Notes: generated by a model from the letters alone, not told the origin. A DNA stretch of 64,000 bases from an uncultured Pseudokineococcus sp. (GCF_947495735.1 NZ_CANMAA010000003.1:186001-250000), one strand, 5' to 3'. Counted from the stretch's first letter, positions 27,271 to 36,629 are shown. Made by a program: numbers and translations.

Positions 27271-27888
27271 GTGGACCAGGGGCACGAGCGGGCGCTGCAG
27301 CGGCTGCGCGCCGCGCTCGTCGCCGCGCTCCTCCTCGCCCTCGCCGCGGGCGCCCACGTCCTCGGCGGCGGCGACCTCCCGGACCCGCTGCTCCTGGCCC
27401 TGACGGGCGCCCTGGTCCTCGCGGGCGCCTCCGTCCTCGGCCGGCGGCGGCTGCGGCACCGGACCCTCCTGCCCGTCCTCGGGCTGGGCCAGGTGCTCCT
27501 GCACTCGGCCTTCGCGGCCCTCGCCGTCCCGGCGCAGGCGCAGGCACCGACCCAGGCCGCCTCGCACGGGCACGGGCTCGTGGTCCCGCTGGGGCCCGGC
27601 CCGGTCGACGCCGCGGTCGAGGCCGCCTCGACCGGCATGGTGCTGGCCCACGTGCTCGCGACGCTCGTCACCGCGCTCGCCGCCGTGTCAGCCGACCGCG
27701 CCTGGGCCGTCGCCGTCGCCTGGCTCACCCGCTCCTTCCCCGCGCTGCTCGTCCTCCTCGCCGGTGTCGTCGACGGCCCGGCCCCGAGCGCCCGCCGCAC
27801 GCGCGCCGTGCGCACTGCGCTGCCGCGCGCCGTCGTGCTCAGCACGCGGCCGCGGCGCGGCCCGCCGGCGCTCGCGCCGGCCGTCTGA
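27271..27888 (+). CDS. Membrane protein of the YcnI/CopC copper cluster
   Basis: 205 residues with four to five hydrophobic helices; GTG start. A periplasmic-side loop has ASHGHGL and a helix begins MVLAHVLATLV, giving histidines that could bind metal. Similar proteins accompany DUF1775 and CopC genes in actinobacteria. The C-terminus is basic. A 288-bp gap with an inverted repeat separates it from ycnI, so co-transcription is uncertain. Confidence 0.65.
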   Translation: MDQGHERALQRLRAALVAALLLALAAGAHVLGGGDLPDPLLLALTGALVLAGASVLGRRRLRHRTLLPVLGLGQVLLHSAFAALAVPAQAQAPTQAASHGHGLVVPLGPGPVDAAVEAASTGMVLAHVLATLVTALAAVSADRAWAVAVAWLTRSFPALLVLLAGVVDGPAPSARRTRAVRTALPRAVVLSTRPRRGPPALAPAV

Positions 27889-27959
27889 CCTCTTCTCGCT
27901 CCTCGTCCCCCGGCGACGCCTCGCCCTCGGGCGGTCCTGCTCGCCGGCACCCCGCGCAC

Positions 27960-28041
27960 GGGGAGGACGAAGTCCGCGACCGGCGTCCGCGCACGCCGCT
28001 GACCTGCGCAGACGCTGCGCGACGAGGACTTCGTCCTCCCC
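27960..28041. repeat. 16-bp perfect inverted repeat, 50-nt spacer
   Basis: GGGGAGGACGAAGTCC (27960-27975) and its exact complement GGACTTCGTCCTCCCC (28026-28041) flank a GC-rich spacer that itself contains GCGCAGACGCTGCGC. It lies upstream of ycnI. It could be a terminator of the previous gene, a regulatory RNA or a paired operator. Confidence 0.6.
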
Positions 28042-28176
28042 TGCAGCAGCCGCTCCCGCTCTGCCGGGGCCTCCTGCGCCCCTGGCGCGGACCCCGGACA
28101 CCTCGCCGACGCCCTCGGGCGCCGCACCCCCGCCTCGCCGCCGGCCCCGCCGGCCGCTGCACCTCCTGGAGGACCG

Positions 28177-28938
28177 ATGACCACCGCTCCCCGCACCAGC
28201 CCCACCCACCTCGCCCGCTCCAGCGCCACGGGTCTGCTCGTCGGCGCCCTCGTCCTCGGGCCCGCGCTGGCCGCCTCGGCCCACGTGCGCGTGAGCGCTG
28301 ACGACCCGGCGGCCGGCGGGTACGGCGTCCTGACCTTCCGGGTGCCGAACGAGTCCGACACCGCGGGCACCGTGTCGCTCGCGGTCGACCTGCCGACCGA
28401 CACCCCCCTGACCTCGGTGAGCGTCGAGCCCGTCCCCGGCTGGACCGCCGAGGTCGTCCGGGGCGAGCTCCCGGACCCGGTGGCGGTGGAGGGCGGGGAG
28501 ATCACCGAGGCGCCGCTGTCGGTGACCTGGACCGCCGACGAGGGCGTGCAGATCGGGCCTGGCGAGTTCCAGCGGTTCACCGTCTCGGCGGGCCCGCTGC
28601 CCGAGGAGGGGACCGACGTCGTCCTGCCGGCGACGCAGACCTACTCCGACGGCGAGGTCGTCGCCTGGGACGAGCCGGCCGTCGAGGGCGAGGACGAGCC
28701 GCAGGCGCCCGCCCCCGTCGTCACCACCACCGCTGCGGCCGGTGGGGACGCGGCGCACGCCGGTCACGGAGCGGCGGCGGAGACCGACGCGACGCCGGAC
28801 ACCAGCGCGGCGGCGTCCGGCGCCCAGGGCGCCGACACCACCGCTCGCTGGCTCGCCGGCGGCGGGCTGGCGCTCGGTCTGCTCGCGCTCGTCGTCGCCG
28901 TCTCGGCGCGGACCTCGCGCGGTCGGGTGGCACGGTGA
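28177..28938 (+). CDS. ycnI: YcnI-like copper-binding protein (DUF1775)
   Basis: 253 residues: Sec signal peptide cleaved after LAASA so that the mature protein starts His-Val-Arg-Val, the N-terminal histidine that coordinates Cu(II) in YcnI. The beta-sandwich DUF1775 domain spans about 35-170 (YGVLTFRVPNESDTAG, VEPVPGWTAEV). A linker with HAGHGAAAE follows, then one C-terminal transmembrane helix and a short basic tail, anchoring it to the membrane. ATG with GGAGGA upstream. Partner of CopC downstream in copper acquisition or handling. Confidence 0.93.
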   Translation: MTTAPRTSPTHLARSSATGLLVGALVLGPALAASAHVRVSADDPAAGGYGVLTFRVPNESDTAGTVSLAVDLPTDTPLTSVSVEPVPGWTAEVVRGELPDPVAVEGGEITEAPLSVTWTADEGVQIGPGEFQRFTVSAGPLPEEGTDVVLPATQTYSDGEVVAWDEPAVEGEDEPQAPAPVVTTTAAAGGDAAHAGHGAAAETDATPDTSAAASGAQGADTTARWLAGGGLALGLLALVVAVSARTSRGRVAR

Positions 28939-29087
28939 GGCGGGACCGGCCGTCGCGCCGACCCGCACGCCCGACCACCCCGTCCGCGGGCCGCCCGGTG
29001 ACGAACGACTGCACGAGCGTCCTCCCGCTCCCCGCGCCCTCCCCCGCCGCGGGTGCCGCCCCGCGTCCCTCGACCTCAGGAGCCTCC

Positions 29088-29753
29088 GTGACCACCGCCC
29101 GACCGACCGCTCCCGCCGCGCCCTCCCCCCGCGACCCTCGGGGACGCGGCGCCCGTGCGGCGCTCGTCACCACGGGCGCCCTGGCGGGCGTCCTGCTCGC
29201 CGCGCTGCCGGCGTCGGCGCACGACCGCCTGGTGAGCTCCGACCCGGAGAGCGGCGCCGTCCTCACCGGGGTCCCGGCGGAGGCCGTGCTGACCTTCTCC
29301 TCCGAGGTGCAGGAGCTCGGCACCGTCCTCGAGGTGCACGACGACGCCGGCGGGCTGGTCAGCGACGCCGAGACCCAGGTGGAGGGCCGCGACGTCGTCA
29401 TCGCCGTGCCCGCCGACCTGGGCGCCGGCGACTACGAGGTCGTCTACCGGGTGACGTCCTCCGACGGCCACCCGATCAGCGGCCAGGTGCCCTTCACGCT
29501 CGACGTCGCGGCGCCGGCGCCGACCAGCCCGACCACGACGGCGCCCGCTCCCCCGGCTGAGCCCGCGCCGACGACGAGCGCCCCCGCGGCGCCGCCCTCG
29601 TCGGACGTCGTCGACGGGTCCGACGCGGCGACCACGTCGGCGGAGGCGGACGGCGGCGTCCCGTGGACGGCCGTCGGCGTCGTCGCGGCGCTCGTCGTCC
29701 TGGCGGGGATCGCCGGCGCCGTGCTCTCCCGCCGCCGGCCCCGCACGCGCTGA
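29088..29753 (+). CDS. copC: CopC-family copper-binding protein
   Basis: 221 residues from GTG 29088, which has AGGAG upstream. Signal peptide ends ALPASA, giving mature N-terminal His-Asp-Arg-Leu. CopC domain (about 42-140) shows SSDPESGAVL, VLTFSSEVQ and VTSSDGHPISGQVPF, where His is the second Cu ligand. A Pro/Thr-rich linker leads to a C-terminal transmembrane helix and RRRPRTR. Unlike classic copC-copD fusions there is no CopD domain. Overlaps nothing; 150 bp follow ycnI's stop. Confidence 0.93.
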   Translation: MTTARPTAPAAPSPRDPRGRGARAALVTTGALAGVLLAALPASAHDRLVSSDPESGAVLTGVPAEAVLTFSSEVQELGTVLEVHDDAGGLVSDAETQVEGRDVVIAVPADLGAGDYEVVYRVTSSDGHPISGQVPFTLDVAAPAPTSPTTTAPAPPAEPAPTTSAPAAPPSSDVVDGSDAATTSAEADGGVPWTAVGVVAALVVLAGIAGAVLSRRRPRTR

Positions 29754-29788
29754 GACCGGGCGGCCGCGCCGCACCGACGGGAAGCAGA

Positions 29789-29831
29789 CGACGACGGCCC
29801 GACCACCTGGCAGGTGGTCGGGCCGTCGTCG
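29789..29831. terminator. Bidirectional terminator between copC and nrdB
   Basis: Near-perfect 21-bp palindrome, CGACGACGGCCCGACCACCT then its complement, in the gap between convergent genes. Confidence 0.75.
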
Positions 29832-29855
29832 CGTGCGCTCAGAGCCGGTGCGGGG

Positions 29856-31028
29856 TCAGTCCCAGCTGAGGCCGCCGCCGGTCTGGTACTCGATGACCCG
29901 GGTCTCGAAGAAGTTCTTCTCCTTGCCCAGGTCCATCACCTCGCTCATCCACGGGAACGGGTTGTCCACCGGGGCGTAGACCGGGGCGAGCCCCAGCTGG
30001 CCGCAGCGGCGGTTGGTGATGAAGTGCATGTACTGCTCGCACAGGTCGGCGTTGAGGCCGAGCAGGCCGCGCGGCATCGTCGAGCGGCCGTAGGCGACCT
30101 CCAGCTCGCACGCCTCGGTGAGCATCTGCCGCACCTCGGCCTGGAACTCCTCGCTCCACAGGTGCGGGTTCTCGGCCTTGATCTGGTTGATCGTGTCGAT
30201 GCCGAAGTTCAGGTGGATCGACTCGTCGCGCAGGATGTACTGGTACTGCTCGGCGATGCCCACCATCTTGTTGCGGCGGCCCAGCGAGAGGATCTGCGCG
30301 AAGCCGGTGTAGAACCACATGCCCTCGAAGATCACGTAGAAGGCGATGAGGTCGCGCAGGAACTGGGTGTCCGTCTCGGGGGTGCCGGTGCGGAAGTCCG
30401 GGTCCTCGAGGGCCTGGGTGTACTGCAGCGCCCAGGAGTCCTTGTCGGCGATCGAGGGCACCTCGCGGTACATGTTGAAGAGCTCGCCCTCGTCCAGGCC
30501 GAGGCTCTCGCAGATGTACTGGAAGGTGTGCGTGTGCACGGCCTCCTCGAAGGACTGGCGCAGCAGGTACTGGCGGCACTCGGGGTTGGTCAGGTGCCGG
30601 TAGACCGCGAGCACGATGTTGTTCGCCACGAGCGACTCGGCCGTCGCGAAGAAGCCGAGGTTGCGCTTGAGCATGAGCCGCTCGTCCTCGGTGAGGCCAC
30701 CGGGGCTGTTCCACAGCGCGATGTCGGCCTGCATGGACACCTCGGTGGGCATCCAGTGGTTGCCGCAGCCGGCCAGGTACTTGTCCCAGGCCCACGTGTA
30801 CTTCATCGGGAGCAGCTGGTTGACGTCGGCGCGGCCGTTGATCATCCGCTTCTCGGAGACCTCGACGCGGCCGCCGCTGCGGTCGAGGCTGCCGAGGCCG
30901 GTGGCCGACGCCGTCCCCGCGGACGGGTCCGGCGAGACGGCCGTCGCCGCGTCGCCCGACGTGCGTGCGCCGGGGACGAACGGGGCGGGGGGCGTGGTGG
31001 CGGGAGCGTCGTCCCAGTCGAGCGTCAC
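29856..31028 (-). CDS. nrdB: Ribonucleotide reductase beta subunit, class Ic-like (Phe at radical site)
   Basis: 390 residues from GTG 31028, coupled to nrdA by GTGA. Ferritin-like R2 fold. Metal ligands visible: Glu131 (TAESLVANN), Glu162 and His165 (EEAVHTHTF), Glu in VIFEGMWFY, and Glu/His in [10 protein letters not shown]. The spacing Glu131 to Glu162 equals E. coli D84 to E115. At the position of E. coli Tyr122 there is Phe169 (EAVHTHTF), and the first ligand is Glu not Asp; both are the hallmarks of class Ic enzymes of the Chlamydia type with a Mn(IV)/Fe(III) cofactor. C-terminal tail has the radical-transfer Tyr in VIEYQTGG. A ~60-residue acidic/Pro-rich N-terminal extension is present. 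Confidence 0.95.
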   Translation of the reverse strand: MTLDWDDAPATTPPAPFVPGARTSGDAATAVSPDPSAGTASATGLGSLDRSGGRVEVSEKRMINGRADVNQLLPMKYTWAWDKYLAGCGNHWMPTEVSMQADIALWNSPGGLTEDERLMLKRNLGFFATAESLVANNIVLAVYRHLTNPECRQYLLRQSFEEAVHTHTFQYICESLGLDEGELFNMYREVPSIADKDSWALQYTQALEDPDFRTGTPETDTQFLRDLIAFYVIFEGMWFYTGFAQILSLGRRNKMVGIAEQYQYILRDESIHLNFGIDTINQIKAENPHLWSEEFQAEVRQMLTEACELEVAYGRSTMPRGLLGLNADLCEQYMHFITNRRCGQLGLAPVYAPVDNPFPWMSEVMDLGKEKNFFETRVIEYQTGGGLSWD

Positions 31029-34000
31029 TGGCAGGCCTCGCACTCGGGGTCGTCGATGGAGCACGCCGCGGGCTGCGGCGCACCAGCGGGCACGACGGCG
31101 GCGGGCGCCGTCGGGGCGGACATGACCGGCGCCACGGGGAAGGACGCCACTGCCGCGGCCGCAGGCGCACCGGTCACCGGTGCGGCTGCCACCGGTGCGG
31201 CGGGGGCCACGGCGACGGCGTTGAGCCGGCCGTCGGTGCCCTTGAGCGTCGACTTCTCGACGTGCGTGCGGCTGGAGCTGCGCAGGTAGTACGTCGTCTT
31301 GAGCCCGCTGCGCCAGGCGCTGCGGTACAGCTCGTCCAGGGTGCGGCCGTTGGGCTCGAGCACGTACAGGTTCAGCGACTGCGCCTGGTCGATCCACACC
31401 TGGCGGCGCGAGCCGGCCTTGACCAGCCACTGCGGGTCCACCTCGAAGGCGGTGGCGTACACCGCCTTCAGGTCGTCCGGCACCCGGTCCACGGCGCCGA
31501 GGCTGCCGTCGTAGTACTTCAGGTCGCTGACCATGACGTCGTCCCACAGCCCGCGCTCCTTCAGGGCGCGCACGAGCGAGGTGGACACGACGGTGAAGTC
31601 GCCGCTCATGTTCGCCTTGACGTACAGGTTGCGGTACTGCGGCTCGATCGACTGGCTGACGCCCACGATGTTGCTGATGGTCGCCGTCGGCGCGATCGCC
31701 ATGATGTTGCTGTTGCGCACGCCGACCCGCTGCACGCGCTCGCGCAGCGAGGCCCAGTCCTGGCGCTCGGTGACGGGCTGGTCGAGGTCGCCGCCGCGGG
31801 CCTGCGCCACGCGGGCCACCGAGTCGTGCGGCAGCACGCCCTGGCTCCAGAGCGAGCCCGGGAAGGACTCGTAGGCGCCGCGCTCCTCGGCCAGGTCCGC
31901 CGACGCGCTGATGGCCGCGTGGCTGATGGCCTCCATGCTCGTGCCGGCGAACTCCACCGCCGCCTCGCTGGCGTACGGCAGGCCGAGCGTGAACAGCGCG
32001 TCCTGGAAGCCCATGAGCCCCAGGCCGACCGGGCGGTGCTTGCGGTTGGAGTTCTCCGCCTGCGGGATCGTGTAGAGGTTGATGTCGATGACGTCGTCGA
32101 GCATCCGGACGGCCGTCTGGACGGTGCGGCGCAGCTTCTCGACGTCGAGGCCCTCGGGCGACACGTGCTGGGCGAGGTTGACCGAGGCGAGGTTGCAGAC
32201 CGCGACCTCGTCCTTGCTCGTGTTCAGCGTGATCTCGGTGCACAGGTTCGAGGAGTGCACGACGCCGGCGTGCTGCTGCGGGGAGCGCAGGTTGCAGGCG
32301 TCCTTGAACGTGATCCACGGGTGGCCGGTCTCGAAGAGCATCGTGAGCATCCGGCGCCACAGGTCCTTGGCGCGCACCGTGCGCGAGACGCTGATCCGGC
32401 CGGCGGCCGCCTCGGCCTCGTAGTGCTCGTAGCGCTCCTTGAAGGCCGTGCCGTAGAGGTCGTGCAGGTCGGGCACCTCGTCCGGCGAGAACAGCGTCCA
32501 CTGCCCGTCGGCCTCGACCCTCTGGAGGAAGAGGTCCGGCACCCAGTTGGCCGTGTTCATGTCGTGCGTGCGCCGGCGGTCGTCACCGGTGTTCTTGCGC
32601 AGGTCCAGGAACTGCTCGACGTCGATGTGCCACGTCTCGAGGTAGGCGCAGACGGCGCCCTTGCGCTTGCCGCCCTGGTTGACGGCGATGGCCGTGTCGT
32701 TGGCGACCTTGAGGAACGGGACGATGCCCGAGCTCTCGCCGTTGGTGCCCTTGATGTAGGCGCCGGTGCCGCGCACGGGCGTCCAGTCGTTGCCGAGGCC
32801 GCCGGAGAACTTCGCGAGCAGGGCGTTGTCGCGGATGCCGGAGTAGATCGAGTCCAGGTCGTCGTCGACGGTCGTGAGGAAGCACGAGCTCAGCTGCGGC
32901 CGCACGGTGCCGGCGTTGAACAGCGTGGGCGTCGAGGTCATGACGTCGAAGCTGGAGAGCGCCTCGTAGAACTGGATCGCCCGCGCCTCGCGGTCGTCCT
33001 CCTCGAGCGAGAGGCCCATGGCCACGCGCAGGAAGAACGCCTGCGGCATCTCGAAGCGGACACCGCCGGTGTGCAGGAAGTAGCGGTCGTAGAGCGTCTG
33101 CAGGCCGAGGTAGGTGAAGGCCAGGTCGCGCTCGGGGTGGATCGCCGCACCCAGGCGCTCGAGGTCGAACTCGAGCAGGCGGGGGTCGAGGCGCTCGTCC
33201 GCGACGCCGTGGCGCACGTAGTCCGCGAAGTAGTCCGAGTAGCGCTCGGCCATCTGCGCCTGGCTGGCCTGCTGCGGCTCGCCGGCCAGCAGGGTCAGCA
33301 CCTCGGTGCGCAGGACGTCGAGCAGGAGCCGCGCGCTGACGCGGCTGTAGTCGGGCTCGGTCTCGACCATGGAGCGCGCCGCGAGGACGGGCGCCTGGGC
33401 CAGCTCGGCGGCGGTGATGCCGTCGTAGAGGCTGCGGACCGTCTCGGCGAGCACGGCCGAGGCGTCGACGGCGGGGTCGAGGTCGGCGCACGCCTCGCCG
33501 ATGACCAGGCGCAGGCGGTCGACGTCGAGCGGGGCCTGCGAGCCGTCGGGAGCCGTGACGCGCAGGTCGGGGATGCGGGCGCCACCGGGCATCTCGGGCA
33601 GCGCGAGCCCCTGCTGGTCCGGGGTCGCGGAGTCGGGGTCGGGCAGGGCGGCGGCCGCGGCGCGCAGGCGGGCGTGCTCCTCGCGGTAGAGCACGTAGGA
33701 GCGCGCCACGCGGTGCTCGCCCGAGCGCATGAGGGCGAGCTCGACCTGGTCCTGGATCTCCTCGACGTCGACGGAGCGGCCGGCGCCGTAGCGGCGCTCG
33801 AGGGCGGTGACGACCTGGCCGGTGAGGACGTCGACGAGCTCCCGGACGCGGCTGCTGCCGCCGGCGCCCTGGCCCTCGACGGCGAGGAACGTGGCGCGCA
33901 TGGCGGCGGAGATCTTGGCGGGCTCGAACGCCGCGACGCCGCCGTCGCGCTTGAGGACGGCGATGCGGGCGGGCTGCCCGGCTGCGGTGGTGGGGGGTGC

Positions 34001-34036
34001 GGCGGCGGGCACCGGCCGCTCGGCGGTCTGGGTCAT
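31025..34036 (-). CDS. nrdA: Ribonucleotide reductase alpha subunit, class I
   Basis: 1003 residues from ATG 34036. N-terminal ATP-cone (about 22-115: [19 protein letters not shown]) followed by a second divergent ATP-cone-like domain (about 165-255). Catalytic core contains the thiyl-system residues: [15 protein letters not shown] (Cys, Glu) and [10 protein letters not shown], and the C-terminal redox pair ECEACQ. It reduces NDPs to dNDPs with the NrdB radical. The tandem ATP-cones are an allosteric feature of class I enzymes. Transcribed from a leader with a B12 riboswitch and NrdR boxes; no nrdI/nrdH is present, in line with Ia/Ic. Confidence 0.95.
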   Translation of the reverse strand: MTQTAERPVPAAAPPTTAAGQPARIAVLKRDGGVAAFEPAKISAAMRATFLAVEGQGAGGSSRVRELVDVLTGQVVTALERRYGAGRSVDVEEIQDQVELALMRSGEHRVARSYVLYREEHARLRAAAAALPDPDSATPDQQGLALPEMPGGARIPDLRVTAPDGSQAPLDVDRLRLVIGEACADLDPAVDASAVLAETVRSLYDGITAAELAQAPVLAARSMVETEPDYSRVSARLLLDVLRTEVLTLLAGEPQQASQAQMAERYSDYFADYVRHGVADERLDPRLLEFDLERLGAAIHPERDLAFTYLGLQTLYDRYFLHTGGVRFEMPQAFFLRVAMGLSLEEDDREARAIQFYEALSSFDVMTSTPTLFNAGTVRPQLSSCFLTTVDDDLDSIYSGIRDNALLAKFSGGLGNDWTPVRGTGAYIKGTNGESSGIVPFLKVANDTAIAVNQGGKRKGAVCAYLETWHIDVEQFLDLRKNTGDDRRRTHDMNTANWVPDLFLQRVEADGQWTLFSPDEVPDLHDLYGTAFKERYEHYEAEAAAGRISVSRTVRAKDLWRRMLTMLFETGHPWITFKDACNLRSPQQHAGVVHSSNLCTEITLNTSKDEVAVCNLASVNLAQHVSPEGLDVEKLRRTVQTAVRMLDDVIDINLYTIPQAENSNRKHRPVGLGLMGFQDALFTLGLPYASEAAVEFAGTSMEAISHAAISASADLAEERGAYESFPGSLWSQGVLPHDSVARVAQARGGDLDQPVTERQDWASLRERVQRVGVRNSNIMAIAPTATISNIVGVSQSIEPQYRNLYVKANMSGDFTVVSTSLVRALKERGLWDDVMVSDLKYYDGSLGAVDRVPDDLKAVYATAFEVDPQWLVKAGSRRQVWIDQAQSLNLYVLEPNGRTLDELYRSAWRSGLKTTYYLRSSSRTHVEKSTLKGTDGRLNAVAVAPAAPVAAAPVTGAPAAAAVASFPVAPVMSAPTAPAAVVPAGAPQPAACSIDDPECEACQ

Positions 34037-34092
34037 CGAGCTGTCTCCTCACGAGCCGTGTGTCCGGCGCTGCGGGGAGGAGTGCCGACGAC

Positions 34093-34112
34093 GGCGCGCA
34101 CGGGGGCGCGCC
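34093..34112 (-). promoter_or_regulatory. Possible expression-platform hairpin of the nrdA riboswitch
   Basis: GGCGCGC and GCGCGCC flank a 6-nt loop, 60 nt before the ATG of nrdA and downstream of the riboswitch. It may be the switch between translation-on and -off forms or a terminator; no U-tract. Confidence 0.4.
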
Positions 34113-34174
34113 TGCGTCGCCACGAGCCCACCCACGAGGCTCCGGACGGCGCGCACCGGCCGGCGCGCGCACCG

Positions 34175-34385
34175 GAGGCAGGTCTTCGGACTCGCGGGCG
34201 CGGGTGCTCGCGCACCCACCTACCGGCCGTCGCTTCCCGGGCTCCCGCCCAGTGCTGCACCCGGCGCCCGGCTCTCGTCGGGCACCGGTGACGGCTCTCG
34301 TTCCCGCTCACCGCTGCGGGGCAGTCCCGGACTCCCACCGGGTTCCCTCTTGCCCCGGCCTTCCCTCGTCACGCGGACTCGGGGG
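34175..34385 (-). promoter_or_regulatory. Full-length cobalamin riboswitch upstream of nrdAB
   Basis: On the minus strand the RNA reads GGGAACCCGGTGGGAGTCCG, then GGACTGCCCCGCAGCGGTG, further GGGAAGCGACGGCCGGTAGG and the closing GCGAGTCCGAAGACCTGCC. These are the conserved B12-box, internal loop and P3-closing elements, with the long peripheral arm. The arrangement of a B12 riboswitch before class I nrdAB is known from Streptomyces, where B12 shuts off the class I enzyme while class II NrdJ is used. Boundaries approximate. The downstream interval to the ATG is about 140 nt. Confidence 0.93.
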
Positions 34386-34406
34386 GCCGGACCTCCAGCA
34401 GCGCTG

Positions 34407-34454
34407 ACACTACATGCGGGGGGCCGGTGGCGCGAAGGCCCCCAGATGTCGTGT
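34407..34454. promoter_or_regulatory. Pair of NrdR-box-like sites
   Basis: ACACTACATGCGGGGG and, in the inverted sense, CCCCCAGATGTCGTGT (reverse ACACGACATCTGGGGG) lie 32 bp apart start to start, i.e. about three helical turns, upstream of the nrdA riboswitch. Both resemble the NrdR consensus ACAC-A-AT-T. NrdR would repress the operon when dATP is high. NrdR itself is not in the window. Confidence 0.65.
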
Positions 34455-34588
34455 CGGCGTGTCGCCCGTCGTCCACAGGCGGTCCCCCCTCCGAGGACCG
34501 CTCGTCCCCCGGTTCTCCCCCGTCCGTCCACCTGTCGTCCCCAGGCGCTGCACGCCGGGGCCGTGACCGGAGCCGCCTCCGCCGGACG

Positions 34589-34611
34589 CCGCGCCCGTCG
34601 GTCGGGCGCGG
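34589..34611 (-). terminator. Terminator hairpin after the EamA gene
   Basis: Perfect 9-bp stem CCGCGCCCG/CGGGCGCGG with loop TCGGT, flanked by further partly paired sequence, just past the 3' end of the EamA gene. Confidence 0.65.
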
Positions 34612-34624
34612 CTCCGGCTCCCCC

Positions 34625-35635
34625 TCACGGGAGGGGCGGCGTCGGCGAGGCGGGGGTCAGGGGCTCCCCACCCGGCGCTGCGGGACGACCGACCGGCCCA
34701 GCTCCGCGGGAGACCGGCCGGGCTGCTGCGACATCGAGGAGCGGTCGCGAGCGCCCCCTGCGCGGCGGCGCGGCGCCGACGAGGACGCCCGCGACCACGA
34801 CCGCGCCGAGGGCGACCTCGACCAGCGGCGTGCGGTCGCCGAGCAGGAGCCACGAGGAGGAGACGCCGGCGACGGGCACGAGCATGGAGAACGGGGCGAC
34901 GACGCCCGAGGGGTGCCGCGCGAGCAGCGCCGTCCAGAGCCCCGACCCGACGACGGTGGCGAGCACGACGACGTAGGCCAGGCCCGCCAAGGCGAGCAGC
35001 CCGGTCCTGCTCGCGGTGGCGGTGGTGACCGCGGTGGCCACCCGCCCGGGCCCCTCGAGCAGGAGGGAGGCGGCGGCCATCGGCAGCGGCGGGACGACGG
35101 TCATCCACAGCACGAGGTGCAGCGGGCGCGGCGGGGCGGCGAGGCGGCTGGAGAGGTTGCCCAGCGCCCACCCGAGCCCGCCGGCGAGGGTGAGCAGCAC
35201 GGCGAGGACGGGCGCGCCGCCGTCGGCGGCACCTCGGTGCACGGCGATGCCGACCAGGCCGGCGACGGCGACGAGCACGCCAGCAGCACGGCGGCCGGTG
35301 AGCCGCTCGCGCAGCAGCACCGCGCCCAGCAGCACGGTGAACGGCGCGGAGGACTGCAGGACGATCGAGGCCAGGCCGGGCGGCATCCCGACGTCCATGG
35401 CGGTGTAGAGGAAGAGGAACTGCAGGACGCCGAAGCCGAGCCCGTAGCCGAGCAGCCAGCGCAGCGGCACCTGCGGGCGGGGCACCAGCAGGACGGTGGG
35501 CACGGCGAGGAGGGCGAAGCGCAGCGCCACCAGCAGCAGCGGCGGGAAGTGCGCGAGGGCGAGCTCGGTCGCCGGGAAGTTGAGGCCCCACAGCAGGGCC
35601 ACGAGGCACGCCAGGGCGCGGTCACGAAGAGGCAC
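34625..35635 (-). CDS. EamA-family transporter (drug/metabolite exporter)
   Basis: 336 residues with ten predicted helices in two EamA repeats: GLNFPATELALAHFPPLLLVALRF in the first and the second starting near LLTLAGGLGWALGNLSSR. Many members export amino acids or small metabolites. It is divergent from a LysR gene with a palindromic site in between, a very common regulator-transporter pairing. The C-terminal tail beyond helix 10 is long, Pro/Arg-rich and cytoplasmic. GTG start with GAGG upstream. Confidence 0.9.
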   Translation of the reverse strand: MPLRDRALACLVALLWGLNFPATELALAHFPPLLLVALRFALLAVPTVLLVPRPQVPLRWLLGYGLGFGVLQFLFLYTAMDVGMPPGLASIVLQSSAPFTVLLGAVLLRERLTGRRAAGVLVAVAGLVGIAVHRGAADGGAPVLAVLLTLAGGLGWALGNLSSRLAAPPRPLHLVLWMTVVPPLPMAAASLLLEGPGRVATAVTTATASRTGLLALAGLAYVVVLATVVGSGLWTALLARHPSGVVAPFSMLVPVAGVSSSWLLLGDRTPLVEVALGAVVVAGVLVGAAPPRRGRSRPLLDVAAARPVSRGAGPVGRPAAPGGEPLTPASPTPPLP

Positions 35636-35693
35636 CTCGCCAGCCTCGGGGTGCGACGTCCGTGCAGTCCATCGACATCTCCGTCATCGACGC

Positions 35694-35708
35694 TTCAGCA
35701 GCGCTGAA
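35694..35708. promoter_or_regulatory. LysR-type operator between EamA and LysR genes
   Basis: Perfect inverted repeat TTCAGC-AGC-GCTGAA, the T-N11-A form expected of a LysR box, midway between divergent genes. Confidence 0.7.
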
Positions 35709-35726
35709 CGGTGCGACGCTGCTCCC

Positions 35727-36629
35727 GTGGACGTCGACGCGCTGGCCGCCCTGGCCGCCCTGCGCAGCCAGGGCGGCGTCACCCGCGCCGCGGCGGTGCT
35801 GCACGTGAGCCCGTCGGCGGTCAGCCAGCGCCTGGCCGCCCTCGCCCGCGCCGCCGGCACGCCCCTGACCGAGCGCGACGGCCGGCGCCTGCGCCTGACC
35901 CCGGCGGGCGAGGCGCTGGCCGACGCCGCCGTCGACGTCGCCGCCGCGCTCGAGCGGGCCCGCACCGCCGCCCGGGCCTCCCTGGACCGGCCGACCGGTC
36001 TCGTGCGCGTCTCCGCCTTCTCCAGCGGCGCCGAGCTGCTCCTGCCCGGGCTGCTCACCCGCCTCGCCCGCTTCCCCGGCGTCGAGGTCGCCTGCTCCGA
36101 CGAGGACGTCGCCCTGGACGCCTTCGCCGCCCTGACCGACCGGCTCGACGTCGTCATCGCCCACCGCCCCGAGAGCGACCCCGCCTGGACGGCGCTGCCC
36201 GCGCAGGTCCGCACCACCCCGCTGCTGCGCGAGCCGCTCGACGTCGCGGTCCCGCTGGACCACCCGCTGGCCGACCGGGCGTCGGTCACCCCGCGCGACC
36301 TCGTCGACGAGCCCTGGATCGCCGTGCGCGAGGGCTTCCCCGTCGCCCACGTCTCCCAGGCCGTCGGCGGCTCCCACGGCCCGCAGCGGGTCGTCCAGCG
36401 CATCAACGACTTCCACGTCGTCCTCGCCCTGGTCGCGGCCGGCCACGGCATCTCGCTGCTGCCGCGCTACACCTGCGGCTCCCACCCCGGCGTCCGGCTC
36501 CTGCCCCTCACCGGCGTCCGCGCCGGCCGCCTCGTCGACGCCCTCGTGCGCCCGGACAAGGCTGAACGCCCCCTCGTGCGCCTGGTCCTCGGCGAGCTGG
36601 CGGCGCTCGCGGCGGAGCTGGCGCCCTAG
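35727..36629 (+). CDS. LysR-family transcriptional regulator
   Basis: 300 residues from GTG 35727. Helix-turn-helix at about 15-60 (ALRSQGGVTRAAAVLHVSPSAVSQRL), then a LysR effector domain (about 85-290). Predicted to control the divergent EamA exporter via the palindrome at 35694-35708. The last four bases of this gene (CTAG) also encode the stop of the convergent flavin reductase gene, a dense packing. Effector unknown. Confidence 0.93.
   Translation: MDVDALAALAALRSQGGVTRAAAVLHVSPSAVSQRLAALARAAGTPLTERDGRRLRLTPAGEALADAAVDVAAALERARTAARASLDRPTGLVRVSAFSSGAELLLPGLLTRLARFPGVEVACSDEDVALDAFAALTDRLDVVIAHRPESDPAWTALPAQVRTTPLLREPLDVAVPLDHPLADRASVTPRDLVDEPWIAVREGFPVAHVSQAVGGSHGPQRVVQRINDFHVVLALVAAGHGISLLPRYTCGSHPGVRLLPLTGVRAGRLVDALVRPDKAERPLVRLVLGELAALAAELAP

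Noticed and set aside
28935-29087. CopC starting at GTG 28935, overlapping ycnI
   Set aside because: It would place about 50 unstructured residues before the signal peptide, and a clear AGGAG site lies before GTG 29088.
29856-31028. Classical tyrosyl-radical class Ia NrdB
   Set aside because: The Tyr122-equivalent is Phe169 and the D84-equivalent is Glu131.
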